Of a stretch of DNA of 64,000 nt, positions 27,042 to 37,471 are shown in pieces. The stretch is from Phyllobacterium myrsinacearum (GTDB taxonomy: Bacteria > Pseudomonadota > Alphaproteobacteria > Rhizobiales > Rhizobiaceae), in assembly GCF_014138285.1 (NCBI RefSeq), contig NZ_JACGXN010000001.1:1-64000 (forward strand), written 5' to 3'. The position numbers were made by a program, and so were the translations under genes. Position 1 is the first letter of the stretch, and every line of letters begins with the position of its first letter. A model generated the notes under the pieces. It was not told the origin of the DNA, ran no database searches, and saw only the letters and a program-made list of their open reading frames with translations.

Positions 27042-27072
27042 AAAAAGCGGGCCCTCGGGTCCGCTTTTTTGT
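27042..27072 (+). terminator. Rho-independent terminator after rplM-rpsI
   Basis: AAAGCGGGCC and GGTCCGCTTT form a stem around CTCG, followed by six or more T, 27 bases after the rpsI stop. Confidence 0.88.
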
Positions 27073-27143
27073 TGCCAATAAATGCGTTTGCGGTAGCTTC
27101 GCCGCCAAGCTGAAGATGCAAGATCCCCGGAGTTAGAAATCCA

Positions 27144-28094
27144 ATGCCATCGAAGACAATCGATCACGCCTTCACCGCACGGACACTGACGAGCGCTGCG
27201 ACCGATCCCACGCACGCGGGAGCGCTGTCCTTCATGCGCCGGCGCTACACCAAAAATCTGAACGGTGCGGAAGTGGTTGTCTGGGGCATTCCCTTCGATG
27301 CCGCGGTTTCCAACCGGCCGGGTGCACGGTTCGGTCCGCAAGCCATCCGGCGCGCATCGGCCATTTTCGACAATGACCCGCAATATCCTTTCCAGCGCGA
27401 TCTGTTTGAAGATCTCGCGGTGATTGATTACGGCGATTGCCTGCTCGACTACGGCAATCACCAGAAAACACCTGCCACCATTGAGCGCGAAGCCGCCAAG
27501 ATCATCAAATCTGGCGCTTTCCTGCTTTCGATGGGCGGCGACCATTTCGTCACGTGGCCCATTCTGAAGGCGCATGCAGCGAAGCACGGCCCGGTGGCGC
27601 TGGTGCAGTTCGATGCACATCAGGACACATGGTATGATGACGGCAAGCGCATCGATCACGGCTCCTTCGTCGGCCGGGCCGCACGCGATGGCGTCATCGA
27701 TCCCTCGCATTCCATTCAGGTGGGTATTCGTACCCACGCGCCGGATGACTGCGGCTTGCAGATCGTCTACGGCTATGAGGTGGAGGAAATGTCGGCTGCG
27801 GAGATTGCCAAGGCGATCATCAAGCGTACCGCGGGCAAGCCCGTCTATCTCACCTTCGACATTGATTGCCTCGACCCGGCCTTTGCCCCGGGAACCGGTA
27901 CGCCCGTTGCGGGCGGCCCTTCCTCGGCCAAAATCCTTTCAGTCCTGCGGCATTTGACCGAACTCAACATCGTCGGTGCCGATGTGGTGGAAGTTGCGCC
28001 CGCTTATGACCACGCGGATGTCACGGCCATCGCGGGTGCCACAATAGCGATGTACTACCTTGGTATTCTGGCTGAGAAAAAAGCCAAGCGATGA
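27144..28094 (+). CDS. speB: Agmatinase-like ureohydrolase
   Basis: A 316-residue manganese ureohydrolase of the arginase/agmatinase superfamily. The metal-ligand motifs are SMGGDHFVTW, QFDAHQDTW and TFDIDCLDPAFAPGTGTPVAGG. Family members release urea from agmatine or related guanidino compounds. The agmatinase assignment is by overall similarity; guanidinobutyrase or proclavaminate amidinohydrolase activity cannot be excluded. It stands as a single gene upstream of argC on the same strand. Confidence 0.82.
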   Translation: MPSKTIDHAFTARTLTSAATDPTHAGALSFMRRRYTKNLNGAEVVVWGIPFDAAVSNRPGARFGPQAIRRASAIFDNDPQYPFQRDLFEDLAVIDYGDCLLDYGNHQKTPATIEREAAKIIKSGAFLLSMGGDHFVTWPILKAHAAKHGPVALVQFDAHQDTWYDDGKRIDHGSFVGRAARDGVIDPSHSIQVGIRTHAPDDCGLQIVYGYEVEEMSAAEIAKAIIKRTAGKPVYLTFDIDCLDPAFAPGTGTPVAGGPSSAKILSVLRHLTELNIVGADVVEVAPAYDHADVTAIAGATIAMYYLGILAEKKAKR

Positions 28095-28180
28095 AGCTTA
28101 CATTTTGATTCAGGGTTCTTACATATCGAATCCGGTTTTCTCGCTAACTCACTGAATACCAAGCTTCAAAGGCATCTCCC

Positions 28181-29116
28181 ATGAAACCGAAAATCTTTAT
28201 CGACGGCGAACACGGCACCACAGGACTGCAGATCCGGACACGGCTTGCCGGCCGTCATGATCTGGACGTCCTCTCCATTCCCGAAGCCGAGCGGCGCAAC
28301 AAGGACATGCGCGCCGATTTCCTGAAAGGTGCCGACGTGGCAATTCTGTGCCTGCCGGACGATGCGTCAAAGGAAGCTGTTGCCATCCTTGAAGGCCATA
28401 ATTCCACGCGGATCATCGACACGTCCACAGCACACCGGATTCATCCGGATTGGGCCTATGGTTTTGCTGAACTTGACAGTGCCCAGCGGCAGAAAATTGC
28501 CGATGCACGGCTGGTGGCCAATCCCGGCTGCTATCCGACTGGCGCGATTTCGCTGGTCCGGCCGCTGCGCGATGCAGGCATTCTTCCCGGCGATTACCCG
28601 ATCACCGTCAACGCGGTTTCCGGTTATACCGGCGGCGGCAAGCAGATGATCGCCCAGATGGAAGATCCGGCCAATCCGGACCATATCAGCGCCAACAACT
28701 TCCTTTATGGCTTGCCGCTCAAGCACAAGCACGTGCCGGAACTGCAGACGCACGGTCATCTCGACCGGCGTCCCATTTTCAGCCCAAGCGTCGGCCGCTT
28801 TGCCCAAGGCATGATCGTACAGGTGCCTGTGTTCACCGGCGATCTCAACGGCAATGCCTCGATGGAATCCATCCATGCGGCCCTGCAGGCGCATTATCAC
28901 GGCCAGAACATCGTGCAGGTGGTGCCGCTGGCGGAAAGCGCATCACTGGCGAGGATTGATGCGGAAGAGCTGCGCGACACTGATATCATGAAGCTGTTCG
29001 TGCTCGGCAGCGACGGTCAGGGGCAGGTCAATCTGGTGGCGCTTCTCGACAATCTCGGCAAAGGCGCTTCGGGCGCGGCCGTACAAAATCTGGACCTCAT
29101 GCTGAAAAATGGCTGA
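28181..29116 (+). CDS. argC: N-acetyl-gamma-glutamyl-phosphate reductase, type 2
   Basis: A 311-residue ArgC of the shorter type-2 class. It begins [21 protein letters not shown] (NADP-binding loop GxxGTTGLQI) and has the catalytic cysteine in [24 protein letters not shown] and [12 protein letters not shown] complete the active site. It makes N-acetylglutamate semialdehyde in arginine synthesis. Its last 8 bases overlap the next gene, which implies co-translation. Confidence 0.94.
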   Translation: MKPKIFIDGEHGTTGLQIRTRLAGRHDLDVLSIPEAERRNKDMRADFLKGADVAILCLPDDASKEAVAILEGHNSTRIIDTSTAHRIHPDWAYGFAELDSAQRQKIADARLVANPGCYPTGAISLVRPLRDAGILPGDYPITVNAVSGYTGGGKQMIAQMEDPANPDHISANNFLYGLPLKHKHVPELQTHGHLDRRPIFSPSVGRFAQGMIVQVPVFTGDLNGNASMESIHAALQAHYHGQNIVQVVPLAESASLARIDAEELRDTDIMKLFVLGSDGQGQVNLVALLDNLGKGASGAAVQNLDLMLKNG

Positions 29117-29963
29117 TAGCATACACGAGACCTTTCCTGCCGAATGGCAGATATCCTCTCCTGAATTGTTTGTTGAAACCCATACCAGCCGCATCATCAT
29201 GGTGCGGCTGGCCGACGGCACACCTGCCGTCATCAAGGCACTCAACGAAACCGGCATGCGGGAAGAGTTGCGCGGCGTGCATTATCTCGACTGGCACGAC
29301 GGCAATGGCTCAATCCGGGTGCTGGCCGAAAAAGGCAATCTGCTGCTGCTTGAACATGCCGGCAACCGCACTCTGCTTGACCATCTTAACGAGCATGGCG
29401 ACGATGCGGCTACAGCGATTGCTGTCGATGTCCTGTTGAAATTGCTGGCCAACAATGGCCAGAGCAAATCCTTCGCACCTGATCTGCGGCCATTGCGCGA
29501 ACAGTATGCCAGCCTGTTCAAGAAAGCGGAAATTGACCGGAACAACGGCGATGCCAGCATCTTTGTCGAAGCAGCGGGGATAGCCGACACGCTGCTCAGC
29601 AACCCCGTCGACGTTCAGCCCCTGCATGGCGATGTCCATCACGAAAACATTCTTCTGGGTGATCGGGGCTGGCTTGTCATCGATCCGCAGGGGCTTTTGG
29701 GCGATCCGATGTACGATGCCGCCAACATGTTCTACAACCCACTGGAACGGCAGGATCTGCGCGCCAGCGACCAGCGCGTTGCCACTATGGCCCTCACCTT
29801 CTCCCGCGCCTTCAATCGCGATATCAGAACCATCCTCGGCTATGCCATGTCCCACGCGGCTTTATCGGCCTCATGGCATACGGAGGACGAGAATTTTGAG
29901 GAAGCCGAACTCAGTCTCGGCGTGGCGCGCGCAGTGCAACGCGTAATGGCCTCACTGGGTTGA
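29109..29963 (+). CDS. Aminoglycoside/hydroxyurea-type phosphotransferase (APH(6)-like)
   Basis: A 284-residue kinase-fold protein of the APH(6)/StrB-like class. The catalytic loop is [11 protein letters not shown] (Brenner-type H-G-D-x-H-x-x-N) and the metal-binding aspartate is in [15 protein letters not shown]. Family members phosphorylate streptomycin or hydroxyurea, but most chromosomal homologues have unknown substrates. It overlaps the argC end by 8 bases and ends 12 bases into the convergent MFS gene. Resistance should not be assumed from sequence. Confidence 0.82.
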   Translation: MADSIHETFPAEWQISSPELFVETHTSRIIMVRLADGTPAVIKALNETGMREELRGVHYLDWHDGNGSIRVLAEKGNLLLLEHAGNRTLLDHLNEHGDDAATAIAVDVLLKLLANNGQSKSFAPDLRPLREQYASLFKKAEIDRNNGDASIFVEAAGIADTLLSNPVDVQPLHGDVHHENILLGDRGWLVIDPQGLLGDPMYDAANMFYNPLERQDLRASDQRVATMALTFSRAFNRDIRTILGYAMSHAALSASWHTEDENFEEAELSLGVARAVQRVMASLG

Positions 29964-31169
29964 ACGTCTGACAAGACTGGCGACCGTCAGGAACGTCAGG
30001 ACACCGAGAACGCCGACCATGGCGGCAACGGACAGCGCCAGCTTGGGTCCAAGCTTTTCCATGATGAAGGCGAAAATGAACGGCGCGGACGATGACACGA
30101 TCAGTCGCGCCGAGGTGATCTTGCCCAGAATCTCGCCATAGCCGTGATGGCCGAACAGCGCCAGCGGCAGGGTTCCCTGCACAATGCTATTGAGGCCGGA
30201 TCCCATGCCGAAGAGCATAGCGAACATCACGGCACCCACCACAAGCGGCACAGGCAGTGGCACGATCAGCATCAGGAACGACAGGGGGATCAAGGCTGTC
30301 GACAGCACCGCAATGGCCATGGCCGATAGTTTGTTGCCGAAAACCATGTTCACCAGGCGCGCCGCGAACTGCGATGGCCCGAAAATAGCACCGACCAGCA
30401 CGGCCGACGTGCCCACGCCCACAGCGGCCAGAACAGGCACCAGATGCACGAGCATGGCCGACAGCGAAAAGCTCGCCAGCGAAAATCCGGCCATGATGAG
30501 CAGCAAGGCAGAACGCCTGCTTTCGAGCGGCAATTGCCCGCTGACACCCCTGACGGCCTCGTCGGCATTCTCGTCTTCACGCAGTTTTGGTGAGCGGCGC
30601 GTCATTTGTGACAACCAGAAATGGATCGGAAAACAGATGAAAACCTGCAATCCTGCATAGAACAGATAAATCTCCCGCCAGGTGAAAACCGTCAACAAAT
30701 GCGTCGCCAGCGGCCAGAACAATGTCGAGGAAAAACCTGCTATGAGCGTTAGATAGGTAATCCGGCGCGATGCGGTTTGCGGGTCGATCTGGACAAGCAC
30801 CGCAAAGGCGGTGTTGTAGAGAATGAACGGTGTCGCCATACCTGTGGTCACGAGTGCCGGAGCGAACCAGATCCACTTTTGCGACAGAACACAGAGAATG
30901 AGCGACAGGGCTGCGGCCAGCGAGCCAAATGTCATCACCCGTCCGGCTCCGAACCGGTCAGCCCAGCGGCCGGACCATGGCGAGATGATACCGCCGACCA
31001 GCAGCGTCCCGGAGAATGCGGCAAACAGCCATTGGCGTGACTGACCGAACTCCTGCGCCATGGCGGGTTCAAGTATGCTGAAGCTGTAATAAAGCGTGCC
31101 GTAGCTGACGATCTGCGTAACACCCAGACCCGTAACGGCGGCCAGTGAGCGTCTTGCGCTAAGAATCAT
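29952..31169 (-). CDS. MFS transporter
   Basis: A 405-residue permease with about 12 membrane spans. The N-terminal half shows TQIVSYGTLYYSFSIL and the loop-2/3 motif SPWSGRWADRFGAGRVM (G-x-x-x-D-R-x-G-x-x). The start is set at 31169; the open frame to the right adds a non-hydrophobic stretch that does not look native. It resembles YnfM/oxalate-formate antiporter-like MFS carriers of Rhizobiales. The substrate is unknown. Confidence 0.85.
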   Translation of the reverse strand: MILSARRSLAAVTGLGVTQIVSYGTLYYSFSILEPAMAQEFGQSRQWLFAAFSGTLLVGGIISPWSGRWADRFGAGRVMTFGSLAAALSLILCVLSQKWIWFAPALVTTGMATPFILYNTAFAVLVQIDPQTASRRITYLTLIAGFSSTLFWPLATHLLTVFTWREIYLFYAGLQVFICFPIHFWLSQMTRRSPKLREDENADEAVRGVSGQLPLESRRSALLLIMAGFSLASFSLSAMLVHLVPVLAAVGVGTSAVLVGAIFGPSQFAARLVNMVFGNKLSAMAIAVLSTALIPLSFLMLIVPLPVPLVVGAVMFAMLFGMGSGLNSIVQGTLPLALFGHHGYGEILGKITSARLIVSSSAPFIFAFIMEKLGPKLALSVAAMVGVLGVLTFLTVASLVRRSTQ

Positions 31170-31265
31170 GATGTTTGCTTTCGATACGGCGGGAGAGCTT
31201 CGTGAACGACAGCCAACGAAACTCTCCAATCACTACACCGAGTCTTGAAGCAAATATAGTTGCTC

Positions 31266-32363
31266 CTATCGGGCCGCAGCTATTTCCGTTTCGAGGGGAT
31301 AGGCTCCCTTGGTTGCACGCCAATGGGCAACGGCAAAACCGAGAATGACAATGGCGAAACCCTGATGCAGCAGGCCAAGGCTCATCGGTACCTGCATCAG
31401 CAGAGTCGTGATGCCAATCGCCGCCTGCAAGAGGATAAGTACAACGAGGAATATGGCGCGTCGGGCATGAGTCGAGCCAGGCACGCGGCGAACAGTCGAG
31501 ATCGCCTGCCAAAGCGCTGCAAGCAGCACAAAATAGGCAAAACAGCGATGCATGAACTGAACGGTCTTCGGATTCTCGAACAAATTGTGCCAGATCGGCT
31601 GGATCGGGAACATGTCACCGGGAATGATCGAACCATCCATCAACGGCCACGTATTGTACGAAAGACCGGCATCGAGCCCCGCCACCAATGCGCCGAGATA
31701 AATCTGGATGAAGACGAACACGACAAACCACCCGGCAAGACGCTGGGTACTTCGATCCGCAGACCGCTCCGAATAGACCGCAAGACCCCGTGCTACGTAC
31801 ATCACAGCAGCAAAAATAATGCAGGCGAGCGTCAGATGGGTCGCCAGCCTGTACTGGCTGACATCGACACGGCCACTGAGGCCCGACGCCACCATCCACC
31901 AGCCGACAGCACCCTGCAGACCGCCAAGTGCCAGAATGCCGATCATTCGAGGCTTCAAAACGCGCTCAAGACGGCCGGTGAACCAGAAAAAGGCAAGCGG
32001 GATGGCGACGAGGAAACCGACACCACGTGCCAGAAAACGATGCGACCATTCCCACCAGAAGATGCGCTGGAATTCGCCAAGGCTCATGCCTTTATTGAGC
32101 TGCTCATACTGTGGAATTTGCTTATATTTCTCGAACTCTTCGATCCATTGATCATGGTTCAATGGCGGGATGATTCCATGGATCGGCTTCCATTCGGTGA
32201 TTGAAAGTCCTGAGCCGGTCATGCGTGTTGCGCCGCCGACCAACACAATCGTGGCAAGCACAAGCAGTACGAGGTAGAGCCACACGCGGATCAGTCTGCG
32301 GTTACGCGCTTCGCGATCTCCAGCGGAGGACACAGCGCCTTCGGACATTGTGTGGGCGGCCAT
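31266..32363 (-). CDS. ctaA: Haem A synthase (CtaA/Cox15)
   Basis: A 365-residue multispan protein of the Cox15/CtaA family. Conserved parts are [36 protein letters not shown] near the first periplasmic loop, the paired His regions [14 protein letters not shown] and [12 protein letters not shown], and a second half with [14 protein letters not shown] and [11 protein letters not shown]. It oxidises haem O to haem A for cytochrome c oxidase assembly in the inner membrane. Its gene is monocistronic in this window. Confidence 0.95.
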   Translation of the reverse strand: MAAHTMSEGAVSSAGDREARNRRLIRVWLYLVLLVLATIVLVGGATRMTGSGLSITEWKPIHGIIPPLNHDQWIEEFEKYKQIPQYEQLNKGMSLGEFQRIFWWEWSHRFLARGVGFLVAIPLAFFWFTGRLERVLKPRMIGILALGGLQGAVGWWMVASGLSGRVDVSQYRLATHLTLACIIFAAVMYVARGLAVYSERSADRSTQRLAGWFVVFVFIQIYLGALVAGLDAGLSYNTWPLMDGSIIPGDMFPIQPIWHNLFENPKTVQFMHRCFAYFVLLAALWQAISTVRRVPGSTHARRAIFLVVLILLQAAIGITTLLMQVPMSLGLLHQGFAIVILGFAVAHWRATKGAYPLETEIAAAR

Positions 32364-32549
32364 TCAAAACACTCCTGTAACTGGCCGGATAGGTGCAGCA
32401 TCTGCGCGGGGATGACAAGCCGGGTTTACGCGACAAGCCGTCGCGTTTTTAACGGCGAAAGGGCTTTTTTACTTTTCGCGTGCGGCTTAACCAGTTAGAA
32501 CCCTCACGCGCATGGCGCAGACGAATAAATACCAGGATTGGAATGCTTC

Positions 32550-32765
32550 ATGCCCGTAAGGCTCAAGAAACTCATCGGAACCGTCCTGCTGGTCGCTCTG
32601 GTTTGTGTCTACGCCATTGTCGCCACGATTTTCGCCGTGGCGCTGCTTGCCAATGCGAGCCCATGGATACACCTGATTTATTTTCTTGGAACGGGCCTGC
32701 TTTGGGTCATCCCTGCGATGTTCATCATCAGCTGGATGGAAAAAGTACCCAAGAAAAAAGCCTGA
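32550..32765 (+). CDS. DUF2842 small membrane protein
   Basis: A 71-residue protein with two hydrophobic spans (about residues 8-32 and 38-60) and a basic C-terminal tail EKVPKKKA. This is the shape of DUF2842, a family conserved next to ctaA in many alphaproteobacteria. The start MPVRLKKLIG at 32550 is preferred over an in-frame ATG 12 bases upstream. The role is unknown; association with haem-copper oxidase genes is only contextual. Confidence 0.8.
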   Translation: MPVRLKKLIGTVLLVALVCVYAIVATIFAVALLANASPWIHLIYFLGTGLLWVIPAMFIISWMEKVPKKKA

Positions 32766-32766
32766 T

Positions 32767-33819
32767 TCAGGCCTGTATGACACGCCGTCCCGCATTGGCA
32801 ATTGGCGTCGTGACACCGCTCATCATTGTCTGGGCATAGACAAGCTTCTGAAAGCGGCCGTTGATGGAAATACGCGGCAAAGCATGGAGGTTATTGCGAT
32901 GTTCGGCGTGAATGGTGCCATGCCGGGTCGTGACGGCCGAAAGAAATCCCTCTGTTGCCGCGATTTCCGCTTCGCGTTTGCCTGCCGCCTTGGCCGACCC
33001 GTAGGGATAGGCAAAATGCTGCGGCCGCCGCCCGAGTTTTTCCTCGATCATATCCGCTGACAGGCGCATTTCCTGCTCAACCATTCCCGCCGTCAACTTT
33101 TTCAGATTGTAGTGATGCACCGTGTGACCGCCAATGGTACACAGGGGATCGCTGCCCATCTGGCGCAATTCACCCCAGCTCATGACGTCTCGATCCTGTG
33201 CGACGCCGCAGACAATACCTTCGGCTTCGCAGAGCGCGCGCAGAACCGGCATCTGCTCGATTTCTGTCAGCGTGTATGAGAAATACCGCATAAGCGCATG
33301 GAATGCTGATCTTTTCTGAAAAAGCGTACCACATCGCCATTCCGGCCCGCCGGGAATTCTGATGTAATCCGCCTTGGTAACAAGGTTTTCGACGATTTCC
33401 CACCAGAGGACGCTGGCGCCCTCGATAAACCCCGGTGCGACATACACGGTGAAAGGCACCGAATGTTTCTGGAAAACGGGATAGGCATGATGAAGATTGT
33501 CATTGTAGCCATCATCGAGCGTCACCGCGACAAAGCGTCGATCTGGCCGTTTCCCGCCTTTCACGCGTTCCACGACTTCATCCATGGAGATGAATTCGGT
33601 GCCCTCGCCTTTCAACGAGAGGATGATCTGTTCAAGAAAGGCCGGAGTTATGGACAAAGATCGGGTCACGCCAAGCGGGCTTATGCAATCGGGACGCACC
33701 CGGTGCAGCATAATGACAGACCCCAGTCCGCCAAAATGGTCGCGCGCAGTTGACGCAAAACCGGTGTGCCACGCCAGTCGCATCACGGCCTTTCGTATCA
33801 AGTCGGCCGCGTGGACCAT
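32767..33819 (-). CDS. Polysaccharide deacetylase family protein (NodB domain)
   Basis: A 350-residue protein with a NodB-type carbohydrate esterase 4 domain. It contains LHRVRPD near the start, FVAVTLDDGYNDNL (metal/catalytic Asp pair), VPFTVYVAPGFI, SWGELRQM, IGGHTVHHYNLKKL (His metal ligands H-x-x-x-H) and HFAYPYGS. It should remove acetyl groups from an N-acetylated glycan. Its place at the start of the exopolysaccharide locus suggests that the glycan is modified here. No signal peptide is obvious. Confidence 0.88.
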   Translation of the reverse strand: MVHAADLIRKAVMRLAWHTGFASTARDHFGGLGSVIMLHRVRPDCISPLGVTRSLSITPAFLEQIILSLKGEGTEFISMDEVVERVKGGKRPDRRFVAVTLDDGYNDNLHHAYPVFQKHSVPFTVYVAPGFIEGASVLWWEIVENLVTKADYIRIPGGPEWRCGTLFQKRSAFHALMRYFSYTLTEIEQMPVLRALCEAEGIVCGVAQDRDVMSWGELRQMGSDPLCTIGGHTVHHYNLKKLTAGMVEQEMRLSADMIEEKLGRRPQHFAYPYGSAKAAGKREAEIAATEGFLSAVTTRHGTIHAEHRNNLHALPRISINGRFQKLVYAQTMMSGVTTPIANAGRRVIQA

Positions 33820-33929
33820 TCCTTCACCAATTCGCGCTAATCAAGGCATCATGAAACGTGGATCTGACCACCATTTCATGCAGACTAAATGTTTATATAT
33901 GGTTGATCAACGGCGCGGCATTTGACGCA

Positions 33930-35084
33930 ATGCCGCTTTCACTGGAACCTGGGATGACTCTTCCACACCTTGACGCAAGAATCATTACGGAGCCGGGTGA
34001 AATCGCGCGTTTGTGGCGCTCCCTGCCTGAAACACACGTCTGCAGCCCGGCACAGACCGTTGACTGGTTTTCCCTATGGCAATCCAATGTCAATCAGGAC
34101 TGCCTCGTTGCCTGCCTCTACGCCGGCGAGCTGCCGATCTTTGTGCTTCCGCTGGAAATCAACAGATCAGGCCCATGTAGAATTGCCGCCTACCCCGGCG
34201 GCCCGCATGCCAATTGCAACTTTCCGGTCCTTTCACCCGCTCACCCCATTCGTCACGACGATCTGACCCGCTTGCTCGATGCTTTGCATCGGGCACGCCC
34301 TGATGTCGATGTCGTGACGCTGGAGCGGCAACTTCCCGTGCTCGACGGATACACGAACCCGCTTCTGCAATTGGCAAGCCGGGAAAACGCCAATGTTAGC
34401 CTTGGCATCACCTTGGACCGGAATTTTCAAACGGTGCTTGAGCGCCACAACCCCAAGCGCAAGAAGAAAAAGCACCGCAACAGCATCAGCAAGCTCGAGG
34501 AAGCAGGCGGATACCGCGTCGTTACCGCCGCTACATCTAAAGAAACCGATGCGATGCTCGATAGCTATCTGGCAAACAAAGCGGAGAAGTTCGCCAAGGC
34601 CGGAATCAGAAATACCTTCGCACCCAGGGAAATCCAGCTGTTCTTCCGTCAATTGTTTGCACGTCATGCGGAGACGGCGAATCCGCTGTTTCAGCTCAAG
34701 GCGCTTGAGGTGGGCGGCCAATACCGCGCCGTACTTGGAAAATCGCGGGCAAAAAGCCTGACGTTCATCGACTTCATCGGCATTGCGGAAGACGAACTGA
34801 GCAATGCCAGTCCCGGAGAATTCCTGTTCTTCGAAGATATCAAAGACAGCTGCGAAACAAACCTGTCCATATACAGCTTTGGCGTTGGCGATGAGCCATA
34901 CAAGCGCAGCTGGTGCGATCTCGAAACAATGACGTACGATACGCAGATCAGCCTGACAGCCAAAGGCAAGGTTTATTCCGGCTATCTCGACATGCGCGGC
35001 CATCTTGTGCGCCATATCAAAAAGAACGATCGCCTGTGGACCGCAGTCAAAAAACTGCGCACCCGACTGTTGGGGCGTACCTGA
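33930..35084 (+). CDS. CelD/FemAB-like GNAT-fold acyltransferase
   Basis: A roughly 384-residue protein of the CelD/BcsL group (double GNAT fold). It contains SPAQTVDWFSLWQ near the start, RHNPKRKKKKHRNSISKLEE (the basic hinge typical of this group), a second domain with FYRQLFARHAE-like sequence (FFRQLFARHAE) and LTFIDFIGIAEDEL, and ends in SGYLDMRGHLVRHIKKN. CelD-type proteins are associated with cellulose or other exopolysaccharide production. GTG 33858 and ATG 33954 are alternative starts. It is divergent from the deacetylase, sharing a 110-base regulatory gap. Confidence 0.8.
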   Translation: MPLSLEPGMTLPHLDARIITEPGEIARLWRSLPETHVCSPAQTVDWFSLWQSNVNQDCLVACLYAGELPIFVLPLEINRSGPCRIAAYPGGPHANCNFPVLSPAHPIRHDDLTRLLDALHRARPDVDVVTLERQLPVLDGYTNPLLQLASRENANVSLGITLDRNFQTVLERHNPKRKKKKHRNSISKLEEAGGYRVVTAATSKETDAMLDSYLANKAEKFAKAGIRNTFAPREIQLFFRQLFARHAETANPLFQLKALEVGGQYRAVLGKSRAKSLTFIDFIGIAEDELSNASPGEFLFFEDIKDSCETNLSIYSFGVGDEPYKRSWCDLETMTYDTQISLTAKGKVYSGYLDMRGHLVRHIKKNDRLWTAVKKLRTRLLGRT

Positions 35085-35090
35085 TTGATA

Positions 35091-37283
35091 TCAATCGAGA
35101 TGCTTTGCAGTGCGGATGATCACACCGTCATCCAGCTCCAGTGAGCCGTCCCTGAACGGCGTCAGAAGCTCTGGTTTGATGAAACCGCCATCGAAAATCG
35201 CCATGGAAATCGCTTTGACGTCCTCATCTTCCGGATTGACAAGGCTCATGACCAGCTCGGATCCGTCGTCCACGATATGTTTCAATTCATCGGCCGTAGC
35301 CGGTCCGCTGTCTACGACCACCAGATCGTAGGCAGACTGCAGGGCATTGAGGATCATCGGCAAGCGTCCGATCGACTGCATTGCTTTGACCGGATCGTGG
35401 GTGCCGAGCGGAATGATTTCCGCCTGCGAGTAATGATCGGCATGAATGACTTCGCTGAATGGCCGCTCACTGGCCAGGAGATCAGTCATTCCAGCAAGTT
35501 CCTGACCGTCGAGCATGGAGCGGCCCATCTCACCTGAACCCGTCATATCAAGCAGAACCACCCGGACACCGCGATCCGCAAGCTCCCGTACCAGCAGAAT
35601 GGTCAGGGCCGATGCCTCGTCCCCTTCCGGCGAGACGACCACGGCGCGTGCAGCGCCGCTCGCCATCAATCGATCCGCAACGACCGCAATACCCGAATGA
35701 TCCGCAGGATGCTCGACATTCGGCACAGGCGGCGTGAAGACAGGTGCTGCCGCCACGGGCATAGACGGTTGTTCCTTATGGGACGTCGGGACGGTTTCTG
35801 TCGCTGGAACCAGCACGACCGGTTTGGAGGGCTGTCTCACCGCTTCCGCTTCGACAGGAGCGACCTTCGCAACGACTGTATGGGCCGGGCGCAGGGCGCG
35901 ACCGCTGAACAGCGCGCTCAACAGCGTTCCAATACTCAGGATCAGCAGCGAGGCAACAAAAGCAGCGCCGGTCATCGGCAGGACTTTGGGGAAATAAGGT
36001 TCAATCGGCTTGTCAGCCCGCGAGAAGATCCGCACATCGGCAGGCAGATAACCGCGATCCGTGCGGGATGAGGCTTCGCGATAGCGGGTGAGATAAGATT
36101 CCAGCAGTTGCCGTTGTGCCGCAGCCTCGCGCTCCAATGCGCGCAATTCAACTTCTTCTTCGCCAGCCTTGGAGGATTGCGCCTTCAGGCCATTCAGTGA
36201 ACGAGTGAGTTCCGTCTCGCGCAGGCGCGCCGTATCTGCTTCGCTCTCAAGGCCAGCAAGCACCTTGCGGGCTTCCAGCCTGATTTGCTGGTTGAGGTCA
36301 GCCAGCTGCGAGCGCAAAGCCTTGATGCGCGGATGACCGCTGAGCAGCGAGGCCGACAGATCGGCAATATCGTTGTTGAGTTGGACCTGCCGCTCCCGCA
36401 GGCGTTGGATAAGCGGCGATGCCATGACATCCGGCAGTGCTTCAACCGGACCGCCCTTGGCAAGAGCTGTGCGAACGCTCGCCGCCTTGGCTTCACTTGC
36501 CGCCTTGTTGGCGCGTACACGCGACAATTCCGACGACAACTCCGAAAGCTGCTGCGTCGCCAGAACAGCATTGTTCTGGCCAATCAACAGGTCGGATGAG
36601 CTGCGATAGGCTGCAACCTTGGCTTCGGCATCCTTCACGCGCTTGCTCAGGTCGGCAATTTCAGGTTCCAGCCAGCCGGTGGCATCGGCGTTGGATTGCG
36701 ACTTTGAAGCCTGTTGTGTTGTTACATATTCATCAGCAATGGCATTGGGGACGGCGGCGGAAATCGTCGGGTCCTTGGACGAGAACTGGATGACGATCAC
36801 GCGGGAGTTCTGCACGCTATAGACAACCAGACGATCCCGCACGGCCTGCAGAATATAGTCATCGCGTGCCGTCGCGTCGGGATCAGCGGCCAGACCAATG
36901 CCCGCCAGCAGACGTTTAATCACCGACGGCTCTGCACCGGCAGCCAGTTCAGCATTATTGCCAAGATCAAGCTTGGCAATGACCCGCTTCAACAGATCGG
37001 AAGAGCCGATGAGTTCCACCTGGCTCTTGATTCCCTCCTGGTCGAGAACCGGCCGGTCGTCACCCTGCTCGCCGGTCGGGCGCGTAAAAACGGATTCACG
37101 GGTCTCAATAAGGATGCGTGTCTCGGCGCGATATTTCGGCGAAATCAATGAAAGCGCAAGGAATGCCAGCAGCGTCAGAAGGACAGCGCCAAGCAGAACG
37201 CGCACCCTGTTCTGCCACAAACTGGCAAAAAGAGCGCCGATATCAATATCTACGTCACTATCGACAGAGCCAGCCCGAGGCAT
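35091..37283 (-). CDS. ExoP-like Wzz/BY-kinase-fold exopolysaccharide chain-length protein
   Basis: A 730-residue inner-membrane protein. Residues about 15-60 hold the first Wzz transmembrane span, followed by a long coiled coil (ARKVLAGLESEADTARLRETEL and neighbours), the second Wzz span near FFPKVLPMTGAAFVASLL, and a C-terminal ATPase-like domain. In that domain the P-loop region reads VVSPEGDEASALTIL, without the GK[S/T] of Walker A. LLDMTGSG and LVVVDSG remain, and no tyrosine cluster ends the protein. It should control polymer length or export but is unlikely to be an active tyrosine kinase. ATG 37283 has GGAG upstream; GTG 37295 is the alternative. Confidence 0.85.
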   Translation of the reverse strand: MPRAGSVDSDVDIDIGALFASLWQNRVRVLLGAVLLTLLAFLALSLISPKYRAETRILIETRESVFTRPTGEQGDDRPVLDQEGIKSQVELIGSSDLLKRVIAKLDLGNNAELAAGAEPSVIKRLLAGIGLAADPDATARDDYILQAVRDRLVVYSVQNSRVIVIQFSSKDPTISAAVPNAIADEYVTTQQASKSQSNADATGWLEPEIADLSKRVKDAEAKVAAYRSSSDLLIGQNNAVLATQQLSELSSELSRVRANKAASEAKAASVRTALAKGGPVEALPDVMASPLIQRLRERQVQLNNDIADLSASLLSGHPRIKALRSQLADLNQQIRLEARKVLAGLESEADTARLRETELTRSLNGLKAQSSKAGEEEVELRALEREAAAQRQLLESYLTRYREASSRTDRGYLPADVRIFSRADKPIEPYFPKVLPMTGAAFVASLLILSIGTLLSALFSGRALRPAHTVVAKVAPVEAEAVRQPSKPVVLVPATETVPTSHKEQPSMPVAAAPVFTPPVPNVEHPADHSGIAVVADRLMASGAARAVVVSPEGDEASALTILLVRELADRGVRVVLLDMTGSGEMGRSMLDGQELAGMTDLLASERPFSEVIHADHYSQAEIIPLGTHDPVKAMQSIGRLPMILNALQSAYDLVVVDSGPATADELKHIVDDGSELVMSLVNPEDEDVKAISMAIFDGGFIKPELLTPFRDGSLELDDGVIIRTAKHLD

Positions 37284-37471
37284 TCCCCACTCCACTTTGA
37301 ATGCCGCAATGGTAAAGACCTATGGTAACCAGCGGGTTAAGATATCCGGCTCGGTGATGATAACGATGCGACTAAAGTGCATGAATAATTTACCAGCCAT
37401 TAACCCTAATGAATTGATAATCCAGCACAGAGTCGAGCGAATTCGTCGCCAATGTTGCAAGGGTTTTTACG

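Noticed and set aside
31260-32204. Open frame opposite ctaA
   Set aside because: Antisense shadow with a His/Gln/Lys-rich translation.
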